Shown here: in pieces, positions 10,945 to 23,384 of the stretch
How the letters are laid out: each line of letters starts with the position of its first letter
Numbering within the stretch: the first letter of the stretch is position 1
DNA from: Hypholoma sublateritium FD-334 SS-4
Lineage: Eukaryota > Basidiomycota > Agaricomycetes > Agaricales > Strophariaceae
Assembly: GCA_000827495.1 (NCBI GenBank)
Contig: KN817520.1
Coordinates: 349,149 to 413,148 of the forward strand
Length of the DNA stretch: 64,000 bases
Direction: 5' to 3'
Notes under the pieces: model-generated
What the model was told of the DNA's origin: nothing
Seen by the model: only the letters and a program-made list of their open reading frames with translations
Database searches by the model: none
Program-made: the position numbers and the translations under genes

Positions 10945-13183
10945 GCTGATAGCACAGCAATGTTACAAGAGCGTAAAATCGAGAGCCTCGAGAGCATAGG
11001 AAGTTATCTACGTGGGTAATTTCTCCAGTTATAGATGTGCGTGCGGTCGGCGTGCGGGAAAGAAATGGTCAAAAGACTGTCGCCTTTATTCTGTGCAATC
11101 ATGTTTTTTTCTTGGGTCGGTATAGCATGGTGAGAGTCAGATTGCAATAAACTGAGCCGGACTGGGGGAGGTTGTTGGCAAAGTAAACGGTATTGGTGGA
11201 GTCAAGGCTAAGTTCAATTTAACGTTAGCACGTGACACCACCGGTTTGGGTTGATTTTGAACGTCTGCTCTCACTGGTGACTGGCAACACTTACTCCAAT
11301 GCTCTGACGAAATCGCCCCCTCCGACTGTCAGGACTCGGAATCCGGCTCTCATTCGCGTCTTTTCACTTGGCCTTCCATTTCTCAACTTTCTACTGTATG
11401 AGCGCCATCCGCCGCCTTCCGCCGCCTTTGTTGCACGTATCTGACCCTGCTGAGGTCCCTTGGAACGTTTGACGTACGGCCAAAGAAAATCAGGAACTTT
11501 GATCGCGTGGCCGCCATGTGAGCAGATGAACCGGAACGTCGAGCGACCCTTCCACTGCCTACTACATTGCCGCCCTCAGTAGATACGCCACAAATCTTCG
11601 CCTTCACAACAGCGTCCGCTATGGCTCGGCCGTGGTAGTAGCCATCATTTCACGCTAATAGACCAACTCTATCCATAAATCGCACTGCAGACATTTCTGT
11701 TCTCCACGACGCGCCGCCTCGCAAACGAGCACGTTGGATCCCTTGCGGTGACATTGTAAAGTCGATATTGCTCTCTATTCTCACGAACCCGATGCTGTCG
11801 ATTGCAGAGCATGCACCATCAAGTGCTTTCTTGGCCGCTGGGCACCAGCCGTGAGGAGTAGGGAAACCCGGAAGGCAATCGGGCGGTCTAAGTATCTGGG
11901 TGGGCCGTGAACGAAGAGAATACCAGAGTGTTATGGAGTTTACCTCTCACTTTATGGTTTACTTAAGTGCGTAGCTCCGCTTGGTGTATCATTTTTTTTT
12001 AGCTGCTCACTGATCCCACTAGGCGCCGTTGTACTGTAGGCATCCCTTTATGAAAAACTATAATCTGCACGAGTTTGCACATCGGTCTCTGCGGCCTTAT
12101 CTCACTTCCGTCCAAAGTACACTATCCAGGGCTCATGGCCTAGTTCGCCCTCGCCCTTGACCTGTTACATTCTACGCAAGTCAAGCTGGAACCGTGAGCA
12201 GCTTCACGCATGGCAATTCCGCGAAACATGTCATCTATGCGACGGCTCTATTCAGCCGAAATATATGTTTGATGACGATGGGTGCACTTGGGTACATTTT
12301 CTCCTTAGAGAGCTGTCCATGCTCATCTCACTTCCACCATCAGCGCAGTGCACGTATATCCTTTAATTTGCATCATCGACGTGCACCGGAATCGCGCATC
12401 CGCGGTGCCAAGACCGATTTCCATGGAGCATTGCTCGGTATGCAGATTTCAGTGACATCAGGAAAGGACCCTCACAACTTAAATTATTCTACTCAGCGCT
12501 GTCATTATGAGCTCGGTATGTCATGGTCAAACTATTCTCCCGAGTGGCTTGATGGACCATTGCGTCCAGCACTAGGAACCGAAACATTCAATGTAGGCCG
12601 AGTATGGATCACTGACAGAACCGTGATGGCGCGCGATGCTTCTACCACGGATCACGCTATATTTGGGTATGTCCGTTGGATCTGCTGTGTCGACTTATTA
12701 TTAGAGAGTAACTTAATTTCTGGCCCTTTCATCTCATAGGTGTATTCGCATTCCTCGAGCGACTGAACGCAGATTATCCCTTGCGATGTGACGAAGTTGT
12801 AGGCCTCTATATATTTTTTCAAATGAATTATTTTGCCAATGTTTTTAGTCAATCTTTCCTTCGGAGTAGATGTGCCTGGGCGCTACCCGAGTTTCACGAG
12901 ACAGTTAAGTTACCTACACACCATACGCTAAATTTACTGATCATTTGCTGAAGAGTTTGCGTCTGGCAATGCACAACTTTCCATGTTCGTCCTGGTCGGT
13001 GTCACCTTTGCGCGCGTATGTGTTTCTCGACCCCCAAAGACCATCTTCTAGACCGTGCGTTCACTGAGGTTTCAATCTAGGCCTCTAGGAAAAAATCCCC
13101 GTCCCAGGTTATGCGTCAATCTCTTTCGTGGTCTGAGTCGACGTTACGCGCTGAAACTCGTCGAGAACGGGCGATTTTCCGAG
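10945..13183. other. Long intergenic region upstream of GMC 2
   Basis: No gene is supported in this stretch of about 2.2 kb. The largest open stretch (12194-12739, +) has no recognisable domain. Bases 12571-12664 resemble 17752-17825 upstream of GMC 3, which suggests a duplicated flank. Confidence 0.5.
12571..12664 (+). repeat. Duplicated 5' flank, copy upstream of GMC 2
   Basis: It shares blocks with 17752-17825: ACTAGGAACCGAA, then TGACAGAA, then CTACCACGGATCA followed by GCTATATTT, in the same order and orientation. Spacing differs by small indels. Confidence 0.55.
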
Positions 13184-13190
13184 TATTTAA
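13184..13190 (+). promoter_or_regulatory. TATA-like box of GMC gene 2
   Basis: TATTTAA lies 86-92 nt upstream of the ATG. The same heptamer occurs at nearly the same distance before GMC 3 and GMC 5. Confidence 0.5.
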
Positions 13191-13275
13191 GCTGCCTTCT
13201 TTCACAGATCGATTCAGCAGGTTAATCACTAGCGCCCGCTTTCCTCTACCACAGGCATCTTAATTCTAATTCGAT

Positions 13276-15382
13276 ATGCGTCTTCAAACCAACTTCTACA
13301 TAATCGCTATCTTATCTTCTATCTGGTAAGCTCCAGACGCGCACACTAAAGTTTTGTTCAGTGTTCTAACATAATCGCAGGCCTTATTTATTGGCAGATG
13401 CAGTATCCGTTACAAGAGATACAACTGCGATTAATAGCACAACTACCACCACCACCGGCACAGTGACCAACAGCACATCGACCGCTGCTGCTGGCCAAAA
13501 TGCGTCTAATACTTACGACTATATCGTCGTTGGATCCGGACCTGGAGGTGGACCTCTGGCTGCGCGTCTTGCGCAAGCCGGTTTCTCCGTTCTTCTCCTC
13601 GACGCCGGAGAAGATCATGGAACGGATTACACCATCGAAATCCCTCTCCTTCAGACTGCTGCATCCGAATACACTCCCATCACTTGGCAATTCTTCGTGA
13701 ATCATTATGCCGATCCCACAGTCGCGATGGAAGATCCAAACTTCACTTGGAAGCAACCCAACGGCACTTTCTGGGTTGGTCCTAACCCCCCTGCAGGTAG
13801 CACTCCGCTAGGCATTTATTATCCTCGCGCGTCGACTTTGGGCGGATGCGCGGAACATAACGCGGTGGTCGCCTTGTACCCCTCTGAGGACGACTGGGAT
13901 AACATCGCAGCCATTACCGGTGATAGCTCATGGGCGGCCTCCAATATGCGCCAGTACTGGGAGAAATTGGAGAACAATCAGTACCTCACTCCCGGAACTG
14001 ATGCGGCCTCAGGCCATGGCTTCGACGGCTGGCTGGACACCACACTCACAGATCTCCGACTCATCCTTAACGATAAGAGGTGGTTGTCCTTGCTTCAGGG
14101 TACCGCCTCCGCTATGGGAAACACCGTATCCACAGCCCTTTTGAACACAGTCAGTGCTATATCCGCCATGATGATTACCGACATCAACACCGATGCGCCT
14201 GGCCGCGATAACACAGTTGGTCTATTCCAGATCCCGCTCTCTGTAACAAATACCACGCGCGCGCGCTCCAGTCAACGGAATTTGATCCTTAACACGGCCA
14301 GCAACCGCGCATACAAACTCAATGTACAACTAAGCACGCTCGTTACTCGCCTTCTTTTCGATCAATCCGCTAAAACTCCTCGCGCCATCGGAGTCCAGTA
14401 CGTTACTGGAAGCCACCTCTACCGCGCCGCGCCTGGCTCTGAGAACGCAACAGAAACCGGAAGTGGTTCTGCTTTCGCTAGAAGGGAAGTCATTGTCGCC
14501 GGCGGTGCTTTCAACACTCCCCAAATTTTGAAGCTTTCCGGAATCGGTCCGAAGGCCGAACTAGAGCACTGGAACATTCCTGTTGTCCTTGATGCTCCCG
14601 GAGTGGGCACAAACATGCAAGACAGATACGAGGTAACCGTTACTGGATCCCTTCCCACCAACTTCCCTTCCTACACTGGCTGCACATTCCTGAAGACTCC
14701 CGGCGACCCATGCTTTGAGCAGTGGCTTACCAATTCGACTGATCGCGGTATCTACGGCACGAACGGCGTCGCTTTTGGCTCCGTCTTCCAAAGCAGCGGT
14801 GCATCGCCGAACGAGACTGATCTTTTCGTCGGAGGCCTTCCTGCTGACTTCCACGGATACTTCCCTGGATATTCAGCCGCCGCCGACGTCCACACGTTCT
14901 CTTTCCTTGTACTAAAGGCTCACAGCCGCAACAACGCAGGTACAGTCACCCTGGCCTCTACGGACCCCCGCGACTTGCCTCTGGTCAACTTCAACAGCTT
15001 CACAGTCGGCGGAGACTTGGACGTGCAGGCCGTCTACGAAGGCGTGCAGTTGGCCCGCGCCATGTTCAACAAGACGATCACACCCGACGGTCCGTTCGTC
15101 GAGACATTCCCTGGGCCTGCTATTCAGTCTGAGGACGACGTCAAGGCTTGGATTAAGCGCTCGGCATGGGGCCACCACGCGAGCTGCTCAGTCCCTATCG
15201 GAGCGGCCAACGACACGAGCGCGGTCCTGGATTCCGATTTCAGAGTCAAGGGTGTGGACGGACTGCGCGTTGTTGATGCCAGCGTCTTCCCAAAGATCCC
15301 CGACTTTTACATCGTCGGTGCAGTCTATGTCATTTCTGAGAAGGCGGCGGCTGTCATCATTGAAGATGCTCAGAGCTCCTGA
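13276..15382 (+). CDS. Secreted GMC oxidoreductase 2 (683 aa)
   Basis: Exon 1 is 13276-13325, a signal peptide MRLQTNFYIIAILSSI plus two bases of a Trp codon. The intron is 13326-13380 (GTAAGC..CGCAG) and exon 2 is 13381-15382. A Thr/Ser-rich linker (about residues 25-60) precedes the FAD-binding fold, with GSGPGGG at about residues 68-74. TLGGCAEHNA is near residue 176; its His is a candidate for covalent FAD attachment by analogy with choline oxidase. WGHHASCSVPIG (His pair near 615-616) supplies the catalytic base. The motif FPKIPDFYIVGAVY replaces the usual second Asn/His by Tyr. Several N-x-S/T sites support secretion. Likely reaction: oxidation of an alcohol to an aldehyde with transfer to O2 or another acceptor; substrate unknown. 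Confidence 0.92.
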
Positions 15383-18300
15383 TTTCTTACTGATCACTAA
15401 CTTTCAATTCTAGTACTAATCCTCTAAATAACTGTACAATAATACATTAGTAGATTTTTTGTGTTGAGTTTTTATAATTTCGTCCAGTATGTCATTGCCT
15501 TAAATAGTGCTCGATAGTAGATAATACTCAAATCTTCGATCCTTACCCATCTAAATAAACTTGTCAATTGTTCAATATCAATGGCTGCTACTGCTTTTCA
15601 AATGAAATATATTGTGTACCCCATCTGTGTTACTGCGGTGCTACCGCTGCAACAATGAACCATGGTGTGCGTGAGTATTTTCTAGGGGACGAAGTAAATA
15701 CGGCTCTGACGCGAGAAAAATATTCAGTCGCGCACTTCATTTCGGAAGGAGGCGTAGCGTACATAGACTTGATACGTTTCAAAGTTGTGTAGAATAATTT
15801 ATTCATCTCTTTCGACGTTCAGGTTACCACGCAAATTCTCAGGTAAACCCTATTGTGACGCGCGAGGTGCGCGTAACTGAATAGAATCGGACATTGAATG
15901 CTGACTACCATGGGAATGAGGGTACACGCACCCAAATTCTAAGCTTTCCGGAAAAAGCGAAAGCGCATGTTCAAACGTCCAAACAATGTCGATTCTAAGG
16001 CAACCTTTTCGGCCCTGCAGACAGAGATGAATATGCATATGTATCGACTTCGGATAGCCCATGCTGCGTATCGACTGCGAAGATCTTGCGCTGAAACTCG
16101 ACATCTCTTTCTGCTGATGGCAGCTGTGCACGCATAGAATAGCAATACTAGTAGCCGGTAGCCGACAATCGAGAATGACGAAAGATCGGAGGGTATCACT
16201 GCTAGCGAACGGTGAGAGAATTGAAGTGAATGAGACTGCAAGAGGTTGAACGGCGAATACCCCAAGTACAAAATCGACTCCCGAAGAACGATGGAAGAAA
16301 AAGCACAAGTCAAGTAAGTACTTAACGTATTCGCCCACAGGTTAACTCGGAATACAGCAAGGTGTCGACTTCGAAGTAGTCGCAATGCGAGACAGATTCG
16401 ACGTTTACGCGAGTATCCGGTGCACAGTTCAGGGCTAGCCAGGTATGTAAATCATATTTGAAGAGGTGTGAATGAGAGACGGATGACCCAGTGAAGCGGC
16501 TAATCTCTGTCGTGCACACAGATCACCATGATCATCAGTCAAATATCCAGGTCTGAGTCTCCTTGACCCCAAGCGAATCCCAATCCATGTGCCGCGTTGG
16601 AGCTGCATTCGTTCGTCGGTGGCACATTGGTGTGTTGAAAGGCCGTGCGTATGAATGAAAGCAGAGTTCGACGAAGCTGAAACATGGAGGCCGCGCTGTG
16701 AGTGTAAGTAGGAGGCGGGAGCAAGACGGGAAGCGAATTGGTAAATGCCAGGTCCGACATGGCAACGTCACGCGCCGTCACCAGACGAAATCCGGTTTCA
16801 AACTCAGCTTGCAGTTCAGGGGCGATTTTAGGCGCCCAGATGGTGTCTTCCTTGAGAATATGCACCCAGACGTAGATGACTGAAAAAATAATAAGAGTCT
16901 TTGTTCAATGTTGACTATAATTCGCTCAGAGGTACATCGTAGGCTTCGTGCCAAGTTGATTACATCGTGGTGATGGGGACCGGAGTAGATCCAATTGCCT
17001 TCAAAATATCACCGGATACATACACTGACGCAGTTTGCGAGCATTTCAATTCATTAGGCACAGGTTTCAATCACCTATTACCCACAGGCACATGCCCACA
17101 TCTGTACACATGCGGTCGAGAAATTCTGCCTGCTGCATATAGATTCTTTCAAGAAATGACTCACAAGGATTCACTGTAGAGCACAAAGTGAGAAATTTCG
17201 TCAACATCAAATACATCCTTGTATTAATTAAAAACAGACCCATATGAGCATCAGGATCTTCTGCTTTTCTTGTACATACGAGCGAAACAGCAGGTGTAAA
17301 TAGTTGTGTAGGCCCGTTTTTCACAAAAATTGTTTGTTGCCTCATGTGTCGAAAGCAGAGAAAATATCGCAGTCCCCAGCATGTCTAGCACATTTGTCTG
17401 TGTAGACGCTGATTCGGAGACTCCGAGTCAATGAAGATGGACTTTCTCTTTGCTAATCAAATGCATACGGATGCATAGTATCCTCGGGTCAAGTCGAACA
17501 AAAGCCCGCCCCAAACCACGCGGTACACTCTGTTCGCCTACGCTCATACTCTGCCATTTGACTACGCTATACATATGGTATATCCAATAAGTTCTTGTGA
17601 AACCGAAACCATCAGTTCTACTCTGGGTACCAGCTGGATGCTTAATATTGCGCAGACACTACTAATCCGAATTCGCAACGTAAACTGTATCACCGGTGGC
17701 ATCAATGTCCACTTTTGTGAACATCTCCACTAGGCCGAGTGAAGGATAAAAACTAGGAACCGAAGATTGAAGTACGAAAGACGGGTTATGACAGAAATGA
17801 TGCTACCACGGATCATGCTATATTTAGCAGAAACGGCTTCTTTAATTAGGTGTCCTATGTTTAGATTACATTGTCCTTACGGTTGCTACATACAGGCTGC
17901 GACTCAAATGTCGTGCTAGGTAAAAATCTCTGAACCGCCCTAGACTTTCTTGGCGAGATGGCCTCATAAAATACACCATTTTTCTTTTTGTTCAATATAC
18001 ACGTCTGCAAGTGACTAGAGTATCCGCGTCGTTGTATCCGTCCGAGTCCTGACTCTGGACTTACACTCGATGATTCATCGACACTTTTTCATTCTCCTCC
18101 ATCGCGGTATTTCTGGACATAAGTCACATAACGCACAACCGGTATGTCCTACCCGCGGTACGTTGTATAGCCGTTCAAGATAGTATCACGACAGGCTGTT
18201 GGTTCCTCTCTCAATTCGTGGTGGAGTCACAGCTTTCAATTCACAGCTCAAAGGTCCATTTTTGTCTCAGCTACAATCCTATCAATTGATCTGATTCGGC

Positions 18301-18472
18301 AGTTCAAAGCGGAAATATCGGATACGCATACACTTTTGTACCAAGTAATATGTCGACATATCAATTTGGTTGCATTGGTACTACGCGGTTGATTGTTGAA
18401 ACTCGCATTTCCGGGGCCGGACTATGAACTCGACGCGTTGACGATACGTATGCGTGAAGATGTGTCTTCCGG
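15383..18472. other. Long intergenic region upstream of GMC 3
   Basis: No gene is supported in about 3.1 kb. Minus-strand open stretches at 15850-16385 and 16539-16865 are partly hydrophobic, but no family was recognised and no consistent splice model was found. A flank repeat is present at 17752-17825. Confidence 0.5.
17752..17825 (+). repeat. Duplicated 5' flank, copy upstream of GMC 3
   Basis: Partner of 12571-12664. Ordered blocks are shared in the same orientation, about 740 bp upstream of the GMC 3 start and about 610 bp upstream of the GMC 2 start in the other copy. Confidence 0.55.
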
Positions 18473-18479
18473 TATTTAA
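18473..18479 (+). promoter_or_regulatory. TATA-like box of GMC gene 3
   Basis: TATTTAA lies 89-95 nt before the ATG at 18568, as in GMC 2 and GMC 5. Confidence 0.5.
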
Positions 18480-18567
18480 GGGAGGCCCCAAACACAATTT
18501 ATTCCTTGAGCTACCCACCTTCGTTCGTTCATACAACACTATCTAATATTCCTGATAACTTAATAAC

Positions 18568-20656
18568 ATGCATCTTCGTGCAAACTTCTTCTCCCTTGCT
18601 ATTATATCCTCGCTTTGGTGTGTATCAGTATTGCTCGCGAATATTATTATGTCCTAACGCCTCTCTATTTAGGCCATATCTCCAGGCAAATGGCGCCGCT
18701 GTAACTTCAACTAGCTCAGCTGCGAGCAGTACTGCAGCCCCCAGCGGATTTGCAAACAGCACGGTCACGTCTGCCCAGACCGCGTCCAACACCTACGACT
18801 ATATTGTCGTTGGATCAGGTCCTGGAGGTGGCCCTCTTGCTGCGCGTCTTGCCCAGGCTGGTTTCTCCGTTCTTCTTGTGGACGCTGGAGAAGACCATGG
18901 AACGGACAGCATTATCGAAATCCCACTTTTCCAAACATTCGCGTCTGAATATACTCCCATCACGTGGCAATATTTCGTCAACCACTATGCCAATCCTGCT
19001 GTCGCCATGGAAGATCCCAAATTCACATGGAGGCAACCCAATGGAACCTTCTGGGTCGGTCCTAATCCCCCTGCCGGAAGTGAGCCTCTGGGAATTTACT
19101 ACCCTAGGGCGTCGACTTTGGGCGGATGCGCAGAACACAACGCGTTGGTCGCCTTATATCCTTCCGAAGATGATTGGAATACCATCGCCAACATCACAGG
19201 CGATAGCTCATGGGCTGCATCGAATATGCGCCAATACTGGGAGAGATTGGAGAACAATCAATACCTCACGCCAGGCACTCCCGCCGCGTCGGGTCATGGA
19301 TTCAACGGGTGGCTTGATACGACGCTCACCGACATGAACCTCGTATTCGACGACCGCCGGTGGACGAGCTTGGTCAAGGGAGCCGCGGTCGAAATGGGAG
19401 AGATCCTAGCAAGCGCGACTTTGAACACCGTGGCCGCAATTACAGCGTTGTTTATCACCGATGCGAACAGCGATACAACAACTCGCGACAGTACATCCGG
19501 CCTCTTCCAGCTTCCCCTTTCTGTCACAAACACGACACGCGCGCGTTCGAGTCCCAGAAATCTCATGCTTACAACAGCTAGCGATTTCAAGCTCAAGATC
19601 CAACTCAGTACCCTCGTTACTCGCCTTCTCTTTGAACCAACACCCGCTATGGTTCCTCGCGCTATTGGCATCGAGTATATCACGGGAAGTCAACTGTACC
19701 GCGCCGCTCCTGGATCTGGAACGGCTACGCAGACTGGCAGTGGATTCGCTTTCGCCACTCGGGAAGTCATCGTGTCCGCAGGTACTTTCAACACGCCCCA
19801 ACTACTGAAACTCTCCGGAATCGGACCTAAGGCCGAGTTGCAGAAGTTGAAGATCCCTGTCATTCTCGATTCTCCTGGTGTCGGAACAAACATGCAGGAT
19901 AGATACGAGGTCACCGTCACCGGTTCATTGCCGACCAACTTCCCCAGCTACAGCGGATGCACATTCCTCGAGACTGCTGACGACCCCTGCTTCGACCAAT
20001 GGCAGAACAACCAGACTGACCATGGTATCTACGGTACAAACGGCGTCGCATTTGGGCTTATCTGGGCTAGTAGCGTTGCAGAGCTCGACGAGACCGATAT
20101 CTTTGTTGGAGGTCTTCCGGCCAACTTCCACGGATACTTCCCCGGATACTCCGCCGCCGCCGATCTCCACACCTGGTCGTACCTTGTGTTGAAAGCCCAC
20201 AGCCGCAACAATGCTGGCACAGTCACTTTGACCTCGACAGACCCCCGCGATATGCCCAACATTACATTCAACAGCTTCGCAGTTGGTGGGGCGGACGACT
20301 TGCAAGCCGTTTACGAAGGCGTTGAACTCGCGCGTGCGATGTTCAACAAAACAATCACACCTGATGGCGTATTTGTCGAGACATTCCCGGGACCCAACAT
20401 TCAGACCGAAGCTGACATCAAGAGCTGGATCCAAACAAACGCCTGGGGTCACCACGCAAGCTGCTCGGTCCCCATTGGTGCGCTGAACGATCCCAACGCC
20501 GTCCTAGACTCGAACTTTAGAGTCAAAGGAATCACTGGCCTGCGCGTTGTTGATGCAAGCGTCTTCCCCAAGATCCCCGACTTCTATATCGCTGGCGCCA
20601 TCTACACTATCTCCGAGAAGGCAGCTGCAGTCATCATCCAGGCAGCGCAGAGTTGA
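18568..20656 (+). CDS. Secreted GMC oxidoreductase 3 (677 aa)
   Basis: Exon 1 is 18568-18617 (signal peptide MHLRANFFSLAIISSL and the first two bases of Trp). The intron is 18618-18672 (GTGTGT..TTTAG) and exon 2 is 18673-20656. An upstream ATG at 18506 is open through the intron in the exon 2 frame, but it would lose the signal-peptide exon shared by all paralogues, so it was not used. The N-terminal linker is Ser/Thr/Ala-rich. The FAD fold YDYIVVGSGPGGG, GGCAEHNA, WGHHASCSVPIG and FPKIPDFYIAGAIY are all present. It is most like GMC 2 and GMC 5, and C-terminal identity with GMC 5 is especially high (the DFYIAGAIYTISEKAAA block). The protein ends QAAQS. No disruption was seen. Confidence 0.92.
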
Positions 20657-23197
20657 TTTATTGACCCAGCTTCCATCATAATTGTCCCTACCACCTTTCG
20701 CTCACTTGTACATGGTATTCTTATAATTATTAGACCCGCATATGATATTGTACCTCACAACCAAACGTTCCTTTTATTCATTCGAGTAGCCTTACCCAAC
20801 CGCGATGTATTTTAAGTTGTCATTATTTATATTGAACAGGGGTTAGAGAATAGATCATATAAACTTATAAAGTCTTAAGATCTCATGGCGTGGATTTCGG
20901 TGCATTTCAGAAATACCTCTATTACGAATGAGTTCGATTGCAAGCATAGTAATATGTAGTATACTTGGAAGGTAGTTACTGATAATAAATTGACGTCAAG
21001 TAACCTGTTATGTAGTGCGATATCATATCTATTAGTATTACTACTCAGTCGGTATGACTCGACTCGGAGCTGGGTTCAGACCTGTAAAGTACTCGCAAAA
21101 GCGGGAGTGGGGTTACTTACTAGGAAGAGATCGGTCCTTTGACTGTCCGATTCATTGGTGAATCGACGACGTGCCATTCTGAGAGCTCACAGGTTCCAAT
21201 CCGGAAATGTCATCGGGAGATGGAGACACCTACATTGGGCTCTCTCTTTACCGAACAAGGTGTATCGCGCGCTGTCCATTCATCCACCACCAAGCCTAAT
21301 ATATACAACATTGCGTAGGTACTAATAGTAGGTAGAGAGCAAGATGCACGAATGGAATTAAAATCAGGATCTAAGTCTGAACGCGACCACAGTGTTTCGA
21401 AGTTAGGGCTCGCGAGTAGGGTCGCGATTAGGGCAAGATTAGGGTCACCTCCCACTCGGCCACATATGAAGGTCAATTTCTCAAACAATTTGTTTACAAT
21501 GCTCGGGGCAGTCGCGGCCGACGGGCGCGTTCTACTACTACTACCGGCACTTCGCTAGCATCTAATCAGGGCGAGTTACTCCATGCGGCCTTTACCCCAT
21601 TTGCAGTCTTTAAGCGCCCGTTTGTGCTACGTGCAGCAAGCGAGCTGGAAATGAGGAAATTATGGATCAATCGGCCGAACGTCGGCACAGATGCGAAAAA
21701 CTCATCCAGAGATGCAGCGAATAACTTTGTCTGTTGGAGGGGGGGGTGGAGGCGTTATATTTCTAGTATTCGGAGAGCCATGAAACACCTGGAGTCAGGA
21801 GTGCGGTGTACAGGACGTCCTGTCATATCTTTTAAATGATCAGATTTAACAACCATCATGAATCCTTTGATCAGATGAGAAACTATGCGAACGCACATCC
21901 AATCTCAGTCTTTGATATTAGTACAGACGTGACAAAGGACGAGTCTGAGGCATCGAGGCGAACAGTGCACCAACAACTTGTGCACAGTCATAGACTGCGG
22001 GAGAAGCAGTGTCCAATGAAACCTTGCCCCTGCTCATTCCCCACGCAGCATAGAACGCTATGCCAGATGTGGCTCACAAGTGAGCCGCAGCGCACAGCGA
22101 CAGACAGCGATGCCGGCGCTGTTTTAGAAAATGATGATCAACCGTGTGCATATCTAAATAAGTAATGCTCTGTATCGCTCCTAATGGGACGTTGTCGGGT
22201 ATTAACAATCGGTAACTCAAAAGTCAAAACGCACTCCAGAAATGGCCATGATAATCTCTACCGTAAATGACTTACTACAAACCCCTCGGCTTTGCGAGCG
22301 AGAACTTCGGATCGACCTGTGAAGGCAACCCATTGGTTTCCGAGCCTGCCGATGGCTGCCGTCCCGTGTATCATATATAGCAGGAACAAAACTGGTTCGG
22401 AGAAGTGATTTCCTGATGGTAGTATCTGTCGTGACTTGCAACTAACTATGAATAAAGCCATGTGAAATGCATAAGAACAGACGGTTTGGCAGCTTCACAA
22501 CTTTCACAAACTCAATAATGGCGGTCTTTGCACCTTTCCTTAGACTTGACCCAGCGAGTGATGACCACTGAATATTACGTGGCACTCTACCGTTAGAGAT
22601 GCCCTGAGACGCCTCCCCATGACCCCATATATTTACGGGATATAAACACCTAAATTTAATTTGCTGCTCCAATATTTGTTTGATTGTTTGAGCCAATCAG
22701 AGCTGAGAGCGATCTATGTATCGGCGCGGAACAGCTTGCAGCTACGTCATTGAAATCCACGATGGCCAACCACCACACATCAACATGTATTGTCGTACGA
22801 TCCCGTAAGTAGATATAGAATGTTAAATCAAATATCTGTGATGATGGTTGGTTTCTTTATCTCTCCTTCGCTTGTTAGGCACGCCCAAGCACTGAAGCTC
22901 TGAATTCACAAGCCTGTATGGATGGCGTAAGGCCCGGACGAAATGTAGATGAGAATAGCTCAAATAAGTAAACCTCAAACCAATATCTCGGTGCAGATAT
23001 CTATCGCCTTGGGTTTGTAGGATCGAGTCAATAATACTGCTATAGGGTAGTACTGCACTTTCGGTTCCAAGAATACATCATCACTGACATCGACACTCGA
23101 GCCGCAGATCGAGCTAGAGATTTGCTAATACTACGGAACAGCATTTTCCTCATTCATCTTGACTCGGTGATTGGGCTTATTTTAATCTCTGTCGAGG
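20657..23197. other. Long intergenic region upstream of GMC 4
   Basis: About 2.5 kb has no supported gene. Three TTAGGG hexamers cluster at 21403-21444 with spacers between them. Other ORFs are short and not conserved with anything I recognise. Confidence 0.5.
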
Positions 23198-23204
23198 TAT
23201 AAAG
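23198..23204 (+). promoter_or_regulatory. TATA box candidate of GMC gene 4
   Basis: TATAAAG lies about 185 nt upstream of the ATG at 23385, farther than in the paralogues, implying a longer leader if it is used. Confidence 0.35.
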
Positions 23205-23384
23205 GTTCGAGGAACTCACTGACACGGATCAGCCAAACTATCCTCCAGAATTAAGAAGTCTCTGCCAATAGAGTCGCGGATTGACATCGTCGCCCACCCT
23301 CTCAACGCATACAGAAGGTGTGTCCTGCAACGTTAATACTAAGGAGGTGATTGACCAACATCTTTGCCAGACCCCAACGTCGGC

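Noticed and set aside
12194..12739. 181-residue open stretch
   Set aside because: No recognisable domain, no conserved neighbour support, and it overlaps the duplicated non-coding flank.
15850..16865. Several minus-strand open stretches, partly hydrophobic
   Set aside because: I could not build a consistent splice model or recognise a family.
18506..18567. Earlier ATG for GMC 3
   Set aside because: It would read through the signal-peptide intron in another frame and lose the leader shared by all paralogues.
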